Shown here piece after piece: positions 46,164 to 53,621 of a stretch of 64,000 nucleotides of DNA. Position 1 is the stretch's first letter; the number at the start of each line of letters is the position of its first letter. The stretch comes from SURF-21 sp964510515 (lineage in GTDB: Bacteria; Actinomycetota; Geothermincolia; Geothermincolales; RBG-13-55-18), in NCBI GenBank assembly GCA_964510515.1, contig CAZEAU010000011.1, positions 10,519-74,518 on the forward strand. The letters run 5' to 3'. Both the position numbers and the translations under genes were made by a program. The notes beneath the pieces are model-generated. The model worked only from the letters and a program-made list of their open reading frames with translations. It had not been told where the DNA came from and ran no database searches.

Positions 46164-46287
46164 GGGGTGGGATGGCGGAACCTGCACGCTGCGCCTGCGA
46201 CCTTCCCGCGCGCCCGCCCGTGAGGACTCCGCCTCCCCGCCCGGGGTTAGCGCTCCAGGTGACCTTCCCGCGCGCCCGCCCGTGAGG
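46139..46287. repeat. Three 27-bp direct repeats at the 3' end of the EamA gene
   Basis: GACCTTCCCGCGCGCCCGCC followed by CGTGAGG occurs at 46139-46165, 46199-46225 and 46261-46287, identical by my reading, with unlike spacers of 33 and 35 bp. The first copy encodes the last residues and stop of the permease (TFPRARP-stop). Not palindromic. Confidence 0.85.
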
Positions 46288-46340
46288 ACGGCGTGGCCTT
46301 GGCCCGCGGGCCTCCGCACCCGCCCGCCGGCGAGGGGCGG

Positions 46341-46349
46341 TGCTATAAT
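46341..46349 (+). promoter_or_regulatory. Extended -10 promoter of the BMP-type lipoprotein gene
   Basis: TGCTATAAT, about 52 bp before the ATG at 46402. Confidence 0.5.
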
Positions 46350-46401
46350 TACCCCCAACGGCAGCGTTAACGGAACGTCGAGCGTCGATCGGAGCTTAGG
46401 G

Positions 46402-47415
46402 ATGAAGGTGAGACCGCTTCGCCTGGCAGCCGCCGCCTGTTCTCTTTTGCTCATCTTGCCTCTCCTCGCCTGCTCCTGTGGCGGCGGGGAGGCGGCTTTC
46501 CGGGTCGCGCTGGTCGCGCCGGAGCGCGACGGGAAGGGCGAGGGCCGCATCGCGGTGGCCGAATACGGCGCGCGCAGGGTGGAGGCGGAGCTGGGCGTGG
46601 AGGTGGACCTGATTGTCCCCGCCTCGCCCCGGGACCTCGAGGACATCTTCTCCGCCGGGGAGGGGGGCTACGACCTGGTCATATCCCTGGGCCAGGACTC
46701 CTCGCTGGCCGTGCTGGCCGCCCGCCCCGGGGACACGGACATAAGCACCTGCGCCCTGGATATAGAGGTCCCGCAGGCGGTGGAGGGCGAGCAGGGGGTC
46801 GCCCTGGTCCGCTACCGCGTCGAGGAGGGCGCCTACCTTTGCGGATACCTTGCCGGATGGTTGAGCAGCCGCAACGACCACCCGCTGACCAACCCCATGC
46901 CCCTGGTGGCCTTCATCGGGGCCAGAAGCGACCCCCTCATGGTCCATTACGACAACGGCTTCGGCAAGGGGGCCAGCGCGGGCATCGGCAAGGAGGGCAC
47001 CCACGCTTATTACCTGGAGACGGCCGACGACCTGCAGCAGGCACGCGCCCATGCCGAGGAGGCCCTGAAGAAGGGAGCGGACATCATCTTCTGCACCCCT
47101 GGCGCGTTCAACGCGGAGGTGGTCAAGGTGGTCGAGGAGAAGGATGCCCTGGTCATACTGGTGGGCTCCGACCGTTCCTCGGAATCGCCCGCTCACGTGC
47201 TCACCTCGCTCCTGCTCCGGGACGACAACACCGTCTTCGCCGCCGTTAAGGCCGCCCTGGACGGAGACCTGCGGGAAGGCCGCCAGGTATGGGGGGCGGA
47301 GCGCGGCGCTTGGAGTCTGGCGCCCTTTCGCGGGCACGACCCCTACATCCGGCGCGAGCTCAAGGAGAGCCTGCGCAAAGCGGAGCAGGAGGTGCCCACG
47401 CTCGACTTCACCTGA
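46402..47415 (+). CDS. BMP-family substrate-binding lipoprotein
   Basis: 337 aa. Signal peptide with lipobox LLAC (Cys24), then a periplasmic-binding fold of the basic membrane protein (Med/PnrA-like) family: FRVALVAPERDGKGE, YDLVISLGQDSS, GYLAGWLSSR, VAFIGARSDPLMVHYDNGFGKGA and DNTVFAAVKAALDGDL. BMP proteins usually bind nucleosides for ABC uptake; no ABC genes adjoin. The TTAGGG before the ATG is a modest ribosome site. Confidence 0.8.
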   Translation: MKVRPLRLAAAACSLLLILPLLACSCGGGEAAFRVALVAPERDGKGEGRIAVAEYGARRVEAELGVEVDLIVPASPRDLEDIFSAGEGGYDLVISLGQDSSLAVLAARPGDTDISTCALDIEVPQAVEGEQGVALVRYRVEEGAYLCGYLAGWLSSRNDHPLTNPMPLVAFIGARSDPLMVHYDNGFGKGASAGIGKEGTHAYYLETADDLQQARAHAEEALKKGADIIFCTPGAFNAEVVKVVEEKDALVILVGSDRSSESPAHVLTSLLLRDDNTVFAAVKAALDGDLREGRQVWGAERGAWSLAPFRGHDPYIRRELKESLRKAEQEVPTLDFT

Positions 47416-47539
47416 TGGGGTCGGCCTTGCCATGTGCTATGCGCCCCCGGCTCCCGTCGCGGCCATCGGCGCGACGCTCCCGGCGGAACGGCCATCCGCC
47501 GACGAGGCGCAGCATGTTAGGGGCCGACCTCGGAGTGGG

Positions 47540-47545
47540 TATAAT
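47540..47545 (+). promoter_or_regulatory. -10 box of the hsp20-lon unit
   Basis: TATAAT about 45 bp before the GTG of hsp20. I see neither a CIRCE nor a HAIR repeat between 47416 and 47590. Confidence 0.45.
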
Positions 47546-47590
47546 GATAACGTTCTCGGGCATGAATGCGGTGTTTAAGGAGGTCGAGAA

Positions 47591-48046
47591 GTGACGGAGG
47601 CTTTACGGGACGGCGATGAATCCGGCGACATCTTCGCTATGCGCAGAGACATCGGGCGCTTCTTCAGCAATCCTCCCCCTTGGGACAGGAGGCCCTCCTC
47701 CGCCGTCTTTGAGAAGGCGTGGAAGCCCCTGTGCGACGTCTATGAGGGCCCGGAGCACTTCACCGTGGTGGTGGAGCTGGCCTGGGTGGACGAGGAGAAG
47801 GTGGAGGTCACCCTGCACGGCAGGGTGCTCTCCGTCCGTGGTCACCGTGCGCGCTTCCGGCCGCCGGACATGGACAAGACCTACATGCTCGAGATAGACT
47901 CCGGCGATTTTGAGAGGACCCTGGAGCTCCCCACGGACATAGATGCGGATGGCACCCGCGCCATCTACCGCAAAGGCCTGCTGGAGATCATCCTGCCTAA
48001 GCGCAAGAGAGAGAAACTGCGCGGCGTGGACATCAGCTGCGATTGA
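47591..48046 (+). CDS. Hsp20/alpha-crystallin small heat-shock protein
   Basis: 151 aa, GTG start after AAGGAGGTCGAGAA. The alpha-crystallin domain (about 45-140) starts at YEGPEHFTVVVELAWVDEEK and holds KVEVTLHGRVLSVRGHR; the usual C-terminal I-x-I motif is replaced by LEIILPKRKREK. Holds unfolding proteins for other chaperones or, here, for Lon, whose gene begins 36 bp downstream. Confidence 0.88.
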   Translation: MTEALRDGDESGDIFAMRRDIGRFFSNPPPWDRRPSSAVFEKAWKPLCDVYEGPEHFTVVVELAWVDEEKVEVTLHGRVLSVRGHRARFRPPDMDKTYMLEIDSGDFERTLELPTDIDADGTRAIYRKGLLEIILPKRKREKLRGVDISCD

Positions 48047-48082
48047 TCCCGCAGCGAGGAAAGCAGACATAGGAGGTACGCC

Positions 48083-50860
48083 TTGCCTGACAGCGATTTC
48101 CCGATGGGCATGACCGAGCCCTACATTCCAGAGATTCTTCCCGTCCTGCCCCTCAAGGAGACGGTTATCTATCCCCATATCATCGTCCCGCTGCTGATCA
48201 CCAGGGAGGAATCCGTCAAGCTCATCGACGATGCACTGGCGGCGGACCGCCTGGTGGCCGCGGTGGCCAGCCGGGAGGAGGTGGAGACGCCGTCGCCGCA
48301 GCAGCTCTACGATATCGGCACCGCGGCGGCCATCATCCGCATGCTCAAGCTGCCGGACGGCTCCATGCAGCTCTTCGTGCAGGGCGTGCAGAGGATACAT
48401 GTGCGCGAATACGTGGAGCAGCAGCCATACCTCAAAGCCCGGGTGGAGAAGGCCAGGGAGGACGTAGAGGAGACGGTGGAGCTGGAGGGCCTGGCGCGCA
48501 ATGTGCTCACGCAGTTCAAGAAGATGGTCACCCTCGCCCCCTACCTGCCCAATGAGATATTCATCGCCGCCATGAATATCGGCGAGCCCAACAACCTGGC
48601 CGACTTCATCGCCTCCAACATCAACATCGAGGTGGGGGAGAAGCAGGAACTGCTCGAGGCCCTCGACATCAAGGACCGCCTGGAGAAGCTCACCGTATTC
48701 CTCAACAAGGAGATCGAGATCCTGGAGATCGGTTCGCGCATACAGTCCGAGGTGCAGACGGAGATGTCCAAGAGCCAGCGTGAGTACTTCCTGCGCGAGC
48801 AGCTCAAGGCCATACAGAAGGAGCTGGGCGAGGCCGACGAGCGCACCATGGAGATAAACGAGTTCCGCGAGAAGATGGACGAGAGTGGCATGCCCGAGGC
48901 GGCGCGCAAAGAGGCGGAACGCGAGCTCGACCGCCTGGCCAAGATGCCCGTGGCCGCGGCCGAATACACCGTGGCCCGCACCTACCTGGAATGGCTCACC
49001 AGCCTGCCCTGGAACGCGAGCACGGAGGACAACCTGGATATCAAGCGGGCCCGGCAGGTGCTGGACGAGGACCACTACGACCTGGACAAGGTCAAGGACC
49101 GCATCGTGGAGTACCTGGCCGTGCGCAAGCTCAAGGAGGATATGAAGGGCCCCATCCTCTGCTTCGTGGGGCCGCCTGGCGTGGGCAAGACCTCCCTGGG
49201 CCAGTCTATCGCACGCGCCTTGGGGCGCAAGTTCGCGCGCATCTCCCTGGGCGGCATGCACGACGAGGCGGAGATCAGGGGGCATCGCCGCACCTATATC
49301 GGGGCCCTCCCGGGCCGCATCATCAGGGGCATACAGAGGGCCGGCTCCAACAACCCGGTGTTCATGCTCGACGAGGTGGACAAGATCGGCGCCGACTTCC
49401 GCGGCGACCCCGCCTCGGCCCTGCTGGAGGTGCTGGACCCGGAGCAGAACCATTCCTTTTCCGACCACTACCTCGACGTGGATTTCGACCTCTCCAAGGT
49501 CATGTTCATCACCACCGCCAATACCCCCGTACCCATACACCCCGCCCTCCTCGACCGCATGGAGGTGCTCGAGCTTCCCGGCTACACCGAGGTGGAGAAG
49601 GTGCATATCGCCACCGACCACCTCCTGCCCCGCCAGTTCGATGCCCACGGACTGAGGAAGAGCCAGATCGCCATCGGCGAGGAGGCGCTGCGGGCCATCA
49701 TCCGCAACTACACCCGCGAGGCGGGAGTGCGCAACCTGGAGCGGCAGATAGCCGCCGTGTGCCGCAAGGTGGCCACCGATATCGCCTCCGGCAAGCGCAA
49801 GAGCAGGAAGGTGGCGGAGAAGGACCTGCACGAGCTCCTGGGCCCCTCCCGCTACCGCTTCGAGGTCCTGGAGGAGGAAGACGAGATAGGGGTGGCCACC
49901 GGCCTGGCCTGGACGGAGGCGGGCGGAGACGTCCTCTTCGTGGAGGCCCAGGTCATGCCGGGGGAGGGGGACCTTATCCTCACCGGCAAGCTGGGGGACG
50001 TCATGCAGGAATCGGCCAAGGCGGCCCTTACCTACTGCCGCAGCACGGCGGGCAGCTACGGGGTGGACGCCGGTTTCTTCCGCGGCAACGACATGCACGT
50101 GCATGTGCCCGCGGGCGCCATCCCCAAGGACGGGCCCAGCGCGGGCGTGACCATGGTCACCGCCCTCATGTCCTCCATCACCAGAAGGAAGGTGCGCAAG
50201 GAGGTCGGCATGACCGGCGAGATAACCTTGCGGGGCAAGGTCCTTCCTATCGGGGGGCTCAAGGAGAAGGTGCTGGCGGCCCACCGCGCCGGCGTGAAGA
50301 AGGTCATCATCCCCGAGGAGAGCCGGAAGTACCTGGAGGAGATACCCGCCTTCATCCGCAAGGACATCAAGTTCATACCCGTAAGGCACATCGAGGAGGT
50401 GCTCAAGGTGGCCCTGCACCCGCCGGTGAAGGCGGGCGCAGCGGGGCAGGGGGTGCCCGCGGCGGGAAAGGCCGCCAAAAAAGCGGCTGTGAAGCCATCC
50501 AAGCCGGCGGTGAAAAAGGCGGCCGGGAAGCCATCCAAGCCGGCGGTGAAAAAGGCGACCGGGAAGGCATCCAAGCCGGCGGTGAAAAAGGTGGCCGGGA
50601 AAGCATCCAAGGCGGCGGTGAAAAGCTCCGCGAGCAAGCCCGCTAAAAAGAAGGCCGTGAAAGCATCCAAGCCGGCGGCGAAAAAAGCGGCCGTGAAGTC
50701 ATCCAAGCCCGCGGCCTCCAAAGCCTCCAAGGCGGCGGTGAAAAGCTCCGCGAGCAAGCCCGCTAAAAAGAAGGCCGTGAAGGCATCCAGGCCGGCGGCG
50801 AAAAAAGCGGCGAAGAAGACCGCGAGGCCCGCCGCAAAGAAGACCTCCGGGCTGCGGTAA
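48083..50860 (+). CDS. lon: ATP-dependent protease Lon with lysine-rich C-terminal tail
   Basis: 925 aa, TTG start after AGGAGG. Residues 15-210 are the LON substrate domain, then the AAA module with Walker A GPPGVGKTSLG (about 363) and the protease with Ser686 in KDGPSAGVTM and Lys727 in GGLKEKVLAA, all intact. Normal Lon ends near residue 775. Here 148 more residues follow, almost only Lys, Ala, Pro, Ser and Val in repeats such as KPSKPAVKKAAG, like histone H1. DNA binding is the likely role (inference). Confidence 0.95.
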   Translation: MPDSDFPMGMTEPYIPEILPVLPLKETVIYPHIIVPLLITREESVKLIDDALAADRLVAAVASREEVETPSPQQLYDIGTAAAIIRMLKLPDGSMQLFVQGVQRIHVREYVEQQPYLKARVEKAREDVEETVELEGLARNVLTQFKKMVTLAPYLPNEIFIAAMNIGEPNNLADFIASNINIEVGEKQELLEALDIKDRLEKLTVFLNKEIEILEIGSRIQSEVQTEMSKSQREYFLREQLKAIQKELGEADERTMEINEFREKMDESGMPEAARKEAERELDRLAKMPVAAAEYTVARTYLEWLTSLPWNASTEDNLDIKRARQVLDEDHYDLDKVKDRIVEYLAVRKLKEDMKGPILCFVGPPGVGKTSLGQSIARALGRKFARISLGGMHDEAEIRGHRRTYIGALPGRIIRGIQRAGSNNPVFMLDEVDKIGADFRGDPASALLEVLDPEQNHSFSDHYLDVDFDLSKVMFITTANTPVPIHPALLDRMEVLELPGYTEVEKVHIATDHLLPRQFDAHGLRKSQIAIGEEALRAIIRNYTREAGVRNLERQIAAVCRKVATDIASGKRKSRKVAEKDLHELLGPSRYRFEVLEEEDEIGVATGLAWTEAGGDVLFVEAQVMPGEGDLILTGKLGDVMQESAKAALTYCRSTAGSYGVDAGFFRGNDMHVHVPAGAIPKDGPSAGVTMVTALMSSITRRKVRKEVGMTGEITLRGKVLPIGGLKEKVLAAHRAGVKKVIIPEESRKYLEEIPAFIRKDIKFIPVRHIEEVLKVALHPPVKAGAAGQGVPAAGKAAKKAAVKPSKPAVKKAAGKPSKPAVKKATGKASKPAVKKVAGKASKAAVKSSASKPAKKKAVKASKPAAKKAAVKSSKPAASKASKAAVKSSASKPAKKKAVKASRPAAKKAAKKTARPAAKKTSGLR
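50413..50857 (+). repeat. Low-complexity repeats encoding the Lon tail
   Basis: Units of 36 bp (12 residues, KPSKPAVKKAAG type) at 50490-50605, and a longer unit with period 120 bp: the sequence starting TCCAAGGCGGCGGTGAAAAG at 50606 recurs at 50726 and stays nearly identical for about 90 bp. Such repeats expand and contract easily. Confidence 0.8.
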
Positions 50861-50898
50861 AGGGGCCGCCGCGAAGAGATGGCGCGCCGCTTCCCCCG

Positions 50899-50935
50899 CC
50901 CCCCGCCCCCCGCTGAGGGAGCGGGGGGCGGGGGG
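50899..50935. terminator. Strong GC hairpin downstream of lon
   Basis: CCCCGCCCCCCGC (50901-50913) pairs perfectly with GCGGGGGGCGGGG (50921-50933) around a 7-nt loop, extendable by two pairs. It lies between convergent genes but lacks a T-tract. Confidence 0.55.
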
Positions 50936-51046
50936 GTTCGGAGGTCCATGCGCGCGGGCTTGACTGCGTGGTCTCGTTGCGGGGGCGCCGCCCCGGGCGG
51001 GCGGCCATGTGGGCGTGATGGACGGGCGCTCACGGCCGCGGGGGCG

Positions 51047-51481
51047 TCAGGGTTCGGGGACCACGGGCTCCGGGAGCCACATCCTCTGGGTCGCGGCGAG
51101 GTCCACCTTCCATTTCCAGCCCACCTTGCGCGTCACGTAGGGGACCTCCACGCTTTGTCCGTCCCAGCGGAAGCTGACCATGACCACCGCCAGGTCGCCC
51201 TCCGCCCGTGTCGGCGCGATCTCGATGGAGACGCCGCCGCCGTGCAGGTAAGGCTCCCCGCCCTGGTGGTCGTCCAGGTCGCCCTCGACGGTGAGCTCGC
51301 ATGCCCCCGCTTCGTCCCCCGCGATGCGCGCCGAGATGAACTCCCGCACGGCGCTCTGCGGCGTGGACGCGGCGCATCCACAGGCGGCCGCCGAGAGCAA
51401 GGCGAGCGCGGCAAGGGCGACGGCGGGCGCGCGCCCGCGGCGGGCTCTCAGGTCATCTTCTCGCGCTTTCCATGTCCTCAT
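51047..51481 (-). CDS. Small lipoprotein, unknown function
   Basis: 144 aa from the ATG at 51481 (AAGGGGGGCGG upstream). Signal peptide with a lipobox-like SAAACGC near residue 34, then about 100 residues (STPQSAVREFISARIAGDEA ... VEVPYVTRKVGWKWKVDL) resembling DUF4878/NTF2-like lipoproteins. Converges on lon across the GC hairpin. Confidence 0.6.
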   Translation of the reverse strand: MRTWKAREDDLRARRGRAPAVALAALALLSAAACGCAASTPQSAVREFISARIAGDEAGACELTVEGDLDDHQGGEPYLHGGGVSIEIAPTRAEGDLAVVMVSFRWDGQSVEVPYVTRKVGWKWKVDLAATQRMWLPEPVVPEP

Positions 51482-51783
51482 CCGCCCCCCTTGCGGCGGC
51501 AGCGCCGCCATTCGCCGGACGGCTCCTTCCGCCCCGAGAGGGACTCGCCGACTTCGCAGTTCACGACCGCGATGAGCCGGTCGCCGCCCCTGCCACCAAC
51601 ACCTGCCCGGCGACCCTGCCGGCCCTGCTCGCCGCCGCCTTACCGACCTCGTGCCGTTCCATGTCCCCAGTATATATGCTGGCGGGGAGATGACGGGCGG
51701 CAGCGATATGTAGCCCCCGGCTCCGTTTCTCCCTCTCCCGGCTGCGGTGTTCCCGCCGCAGGGGATAGGACCCGCAGGGCAGT
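51482..51783. other. Intergenic, no intact gene seen
   Basis: Contains a short AT-rich stretch (CAGTATATATGCTGG near 51670) but no convincing frame; part of the scar region around tRNA-Arg. Confidence 0.4.
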
Positions 51784-51867
51784 CTCAGGCCGTGGGCCTC
51801 GAACTGGCGGGGCAGGAGGTGGTCGGTGGCGATATGCGCCTTCTCCACCTCGGTGTATCCGGGGAGC
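51784..51867 (-). pseudogene. Fragment of a lon gene
   Basis: The complement of these 84 bp matches 49573-49656 of lon at 79 of 84 positions by my count. It would encode GYTEVEKAHIATDHLLPRQF and EAHGLR, with V to A and D to E changes relative to the intact copy. Both flanks are unrelated. It is in opposite orientation to lon, 2.1 kb away. Confidence 0.85.
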
Positions 51868-51906
51868 CAGCCGTAGCCGGGCGCCCGGCGCGTGGGGCGA
51901 GACGGT

Positions 51907-51935
51907 TTGAAGGAGCAGCGAGTGAGGGCTATAAT
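51907..51935 (+). promoter_or_regulatory. Promoter of tRNA-Arg
   Basis: TTGAAG (51907-51912), 17-bp spacer, TATAAT (51930-51935), 40 bp before the tRNA. Confidence 0.55.
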
Positions 51936-51975
51936 TCTTGGGGTGAAAGGCGCCTTTTACGCCGCGGGTTCTCGA

Positions 51976-52051
51976 GCCCCTGTAGCTCAGTGGACAGAGC
52001 AATGGATTCCTAATCCATGTGTCGCCAGTTCGATTCTGGCCAGGGGCTCCA
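51976..52051 (+). tRNA. tRNA-Arg (anticodon CCT)
   Basis: 76 nt with encoded CCA. Acceptor GCCCCTG pairs with CAGGGGC, discriminator T; the anticodon arm ATGGA-TTCCTAA-TCCAT holds CCT, reading AGG codons; T arm GCCAG-TTCGATT-CTGGC. Confidence 0.96.
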
Positions 52052-52062
52052 CCGCGGGCGGC

Positions 52063-52326
52063 ATGGAGACCTATGTGCTGGTGCAGAACCCGAACCCCGA
52101 CCCGTTGCTGGCCAGCCTGCACTTTATGACCAGCGGCGGGGGCAAGGCGGGGCCGCAGGCCTTCGCCATCCCCGGCGACTCCCGCGTGACCTTCCTCCTC
52201 AACGACTACGTCACCGAATACGACATCTCCACCATGGTCACCGCCATGGGCGACGTGGTGTGCGAGAGGGCCACGTACGGGGGAGGCCGCACTTGGGCGC
52301 ACAACTCCATCGGCTATGCGCCTTAG
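52063..52326 (+). pseudogene. C-terminal fragment of a secreted/surface protein
   Basis: An 87-codon frame begins 12 bp after the tRNA. YVLVQNPNPDPLLASLHFM, GDSRVTFLLNDYV, VTAMGDVVCERATYGGGR and the ending NSIGYAP match the terminal beta-sandwich module of large actinobacterial surface proteins (pattern of QNP ... SRVTV.VN ... VVERPMYF ... GHCVIGYA, from memory). With no signal peptide or upstream part, it looks like a truncated remnant. No ribosome site. Confidence 0.6.
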
Positions 52327-52404
52327 AGCGGGCCCGCACGGAAAGAAAGACGGCGGGAGGGCTGGAGCCCCCCCGCCTCCTCCGTCCCCTCCGGTGGCAC
52401 ATCC

Positions 52405-52602
52405 GTGGCACATCCGGGGTCAACCCCAACAATCGCCATAGCACTTCCGGTGGCACTTCTGGGGTCAACCCTCGAGAGGGACGCCAGCGAAAACCATTTG
52501 TAAGTGGCACATCCGGGGTCAACCCCAACAATCGCCATAGCACTTCCGGTGGCACTTCTGGGGTCAACCCTCGAGAGGGACGCCAGCGAAAACCATTTGT
52601 AA
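52405..52602. repeat. Two tandem copies of a 99-bp unit
   Basis: Copies at 52405-52503 and 52504-52602 appear identical. Each starts GTGGCACATCCGGGGTCAAC and holds two GGGGTCAACCC cores, one complete palindrome-like GGGGTCAACCCC and one ending in CCCT, plus a CTCGAGAGGGACGCC box. Confidence 0.88.
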
Positions 52603-52760
52603 GTGGCACAGGGTGGGGTTGACACCGTAAGGGACATCAGCTGAAGAAACGTCGGTTCTGGCACTTCCCGGGGTTGACCCCGGAAAGGACGGAAGGGAAG
52701 TTGGGGAGTTAAGTTATGGCACTTCCCGGGGTTGACCCCGGAAGGGACGCCGGGGGAGCG
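52603..52760. repeat. Diverged copies of the GGGGTTGACCCC element
   Basis: Three more elements, in the opposite sense: TGGGGTTGACACCG near 52615, and GGCACTTCCCGGGGTTGACC followed by CCGGAA near 52660 and 52719. All are preceded by GGCAC as in the 99-bp unit. The last runs into the 3' end region of the tetR-type gene. No gene is visible in 52327-52824. Confidence 0.75.
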
Positions 52761-52824
52761 GCGGGCACCGTCCCCATCCGGGCGAAGTCGTTGACGCCGC
52801 GTCGCCGGCGGCGGTCTCTCGCGC

Positions 52825-53436
52825 TCATCTGCCGCGGCCGGTGACGAAGTCGGCGAAGACGTCTACCACGGAGTAGATGTCCTCCTCCCCGTCGAACCAG
52901 TCCAGCTTCATGAACTCGACGTAAGCCACCACGAAATGGAAGCCGAGTATGGTGACCACCGCCGAAAGGGTGCTCACGTCGCGGTTTATCTCCCCCCTCT
53001 TCTTGCCCTCCTCGACGATGGCGTAGAAGAGCCGGTATATGGACTGGAAGGTGCCCCGGACATCCTCGCGCAGGTCCTCGTCTCCCAGAACGTCGAGGGC
53101 CTGGAAGATGAGCTTGACCTTGAACGGGTGCTGCTCGAGGTAGGCGAGAAAGTTCCTCTCGCTCATCTTGAGGAAGGTGCGCATATCGTCCATGGGGGGA
53201 GCGGAGCGCCCCAGGGCCTCGAAGAGCTCGCGGTGCGCCTGCTTGACCGCTTCGCGGTAGAGCTCCTTCTTGTTCTCGAAGTGAATGAAGAGGGTGCGCT
53301 CGCTGACCCCCGCCTCCCGCGCGATCTCTCTGGTCGTGGCCGAGTGATAGCACTTCCCCCCCATCACGCGCACGGCCGCCTCCAGTATCTGTCCGCGGCG
53401 GGCCTCCGCGCCGGGCCTTTTCGCCCCCTTATCCAT
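52825..53436 (-). CDS. TetR/AcrR-family transcriptional regulator
   Basis: 203 aa. N-terminal helix-turn-helix (residues 12-58: RRGQILEAAVRVMGGKCYHS, TTREIAREAGVSERTLFIHF), then an all-helical ligand domain. AGGAGAGGCG precedes the ATG. A 22-bp inverted repeat lies 13 bp upstream, so it probably represses itself and perhaps the divergent acyl-CoA ligase operon; an acyl-CoA inducer is the natural guess. Confidence 0.92.
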   Translation of the reverse strand: MDKGAKRPGAEARRGQILEAAVRVMGGKCYHSATTREIAREAGVSERTLFIHFENKKELYREAVKQAHRELFEALGRSAPPMDDMRTFLKMSERNFLAYLEQHPFKVKLIFQALDVLGDEDLREDVRGTFQSIYRLFYAIVEEGKKRGEINRDVSTLSAVVTILGFHFVVAYVEFMKLDWFDGEEDIYSVVDVFADFVTGRGR

Positions 53437-53448
53437 CGCCTCTCCTCA

Positions 53449-53470
53449 TGTAAGTAAGTGTTTACTTACA
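53449..53470. promoter_or_regulatory. Likely TetR operator
   Basis: TGTAAGTAA-GTGT-TTACTTACA, perfect 9-bp arms. On the minus strand TTACAT (53501-53496), 16 bp, TATCAT (53479-53474) form a tetR promoter whose start point falls inside the operator. Confidence 0.7.
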
Positions 53471-53542
53471 ATGATGATACCGGGTCACGATGGCGATGTA
53501 AACAGCAGTTTAGCAGCGAAGACACGAATACGTGGAAGCAGC

Positions 53543-53571
53543 TTGATTACCGCACATGGCTTTGCTATATT
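53543..53571 (+). promoter_or_regulatory. Promoter of the acyl-CoA ligase operon
   Basis: TTGATT (53543-53548), 17-bp spacer, TATATT (53566-53571). The predicted start near 53578 excludes start codons before it. Confidence 0.55.
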
Positions 53572-53621
53572 ACCATGGTATAGTGATGGCTTTTTTGGGC
53601 TGTACGGCGATGGGAGAAAAA

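Noticed and set aside
46139..46287. CRISPR array
   Set aside because: Three 27-bp repeats with 33-35 bp spacers fit the spacing, but the first repeat is coding, the repeat is not palindromic, and no cas gene is present.
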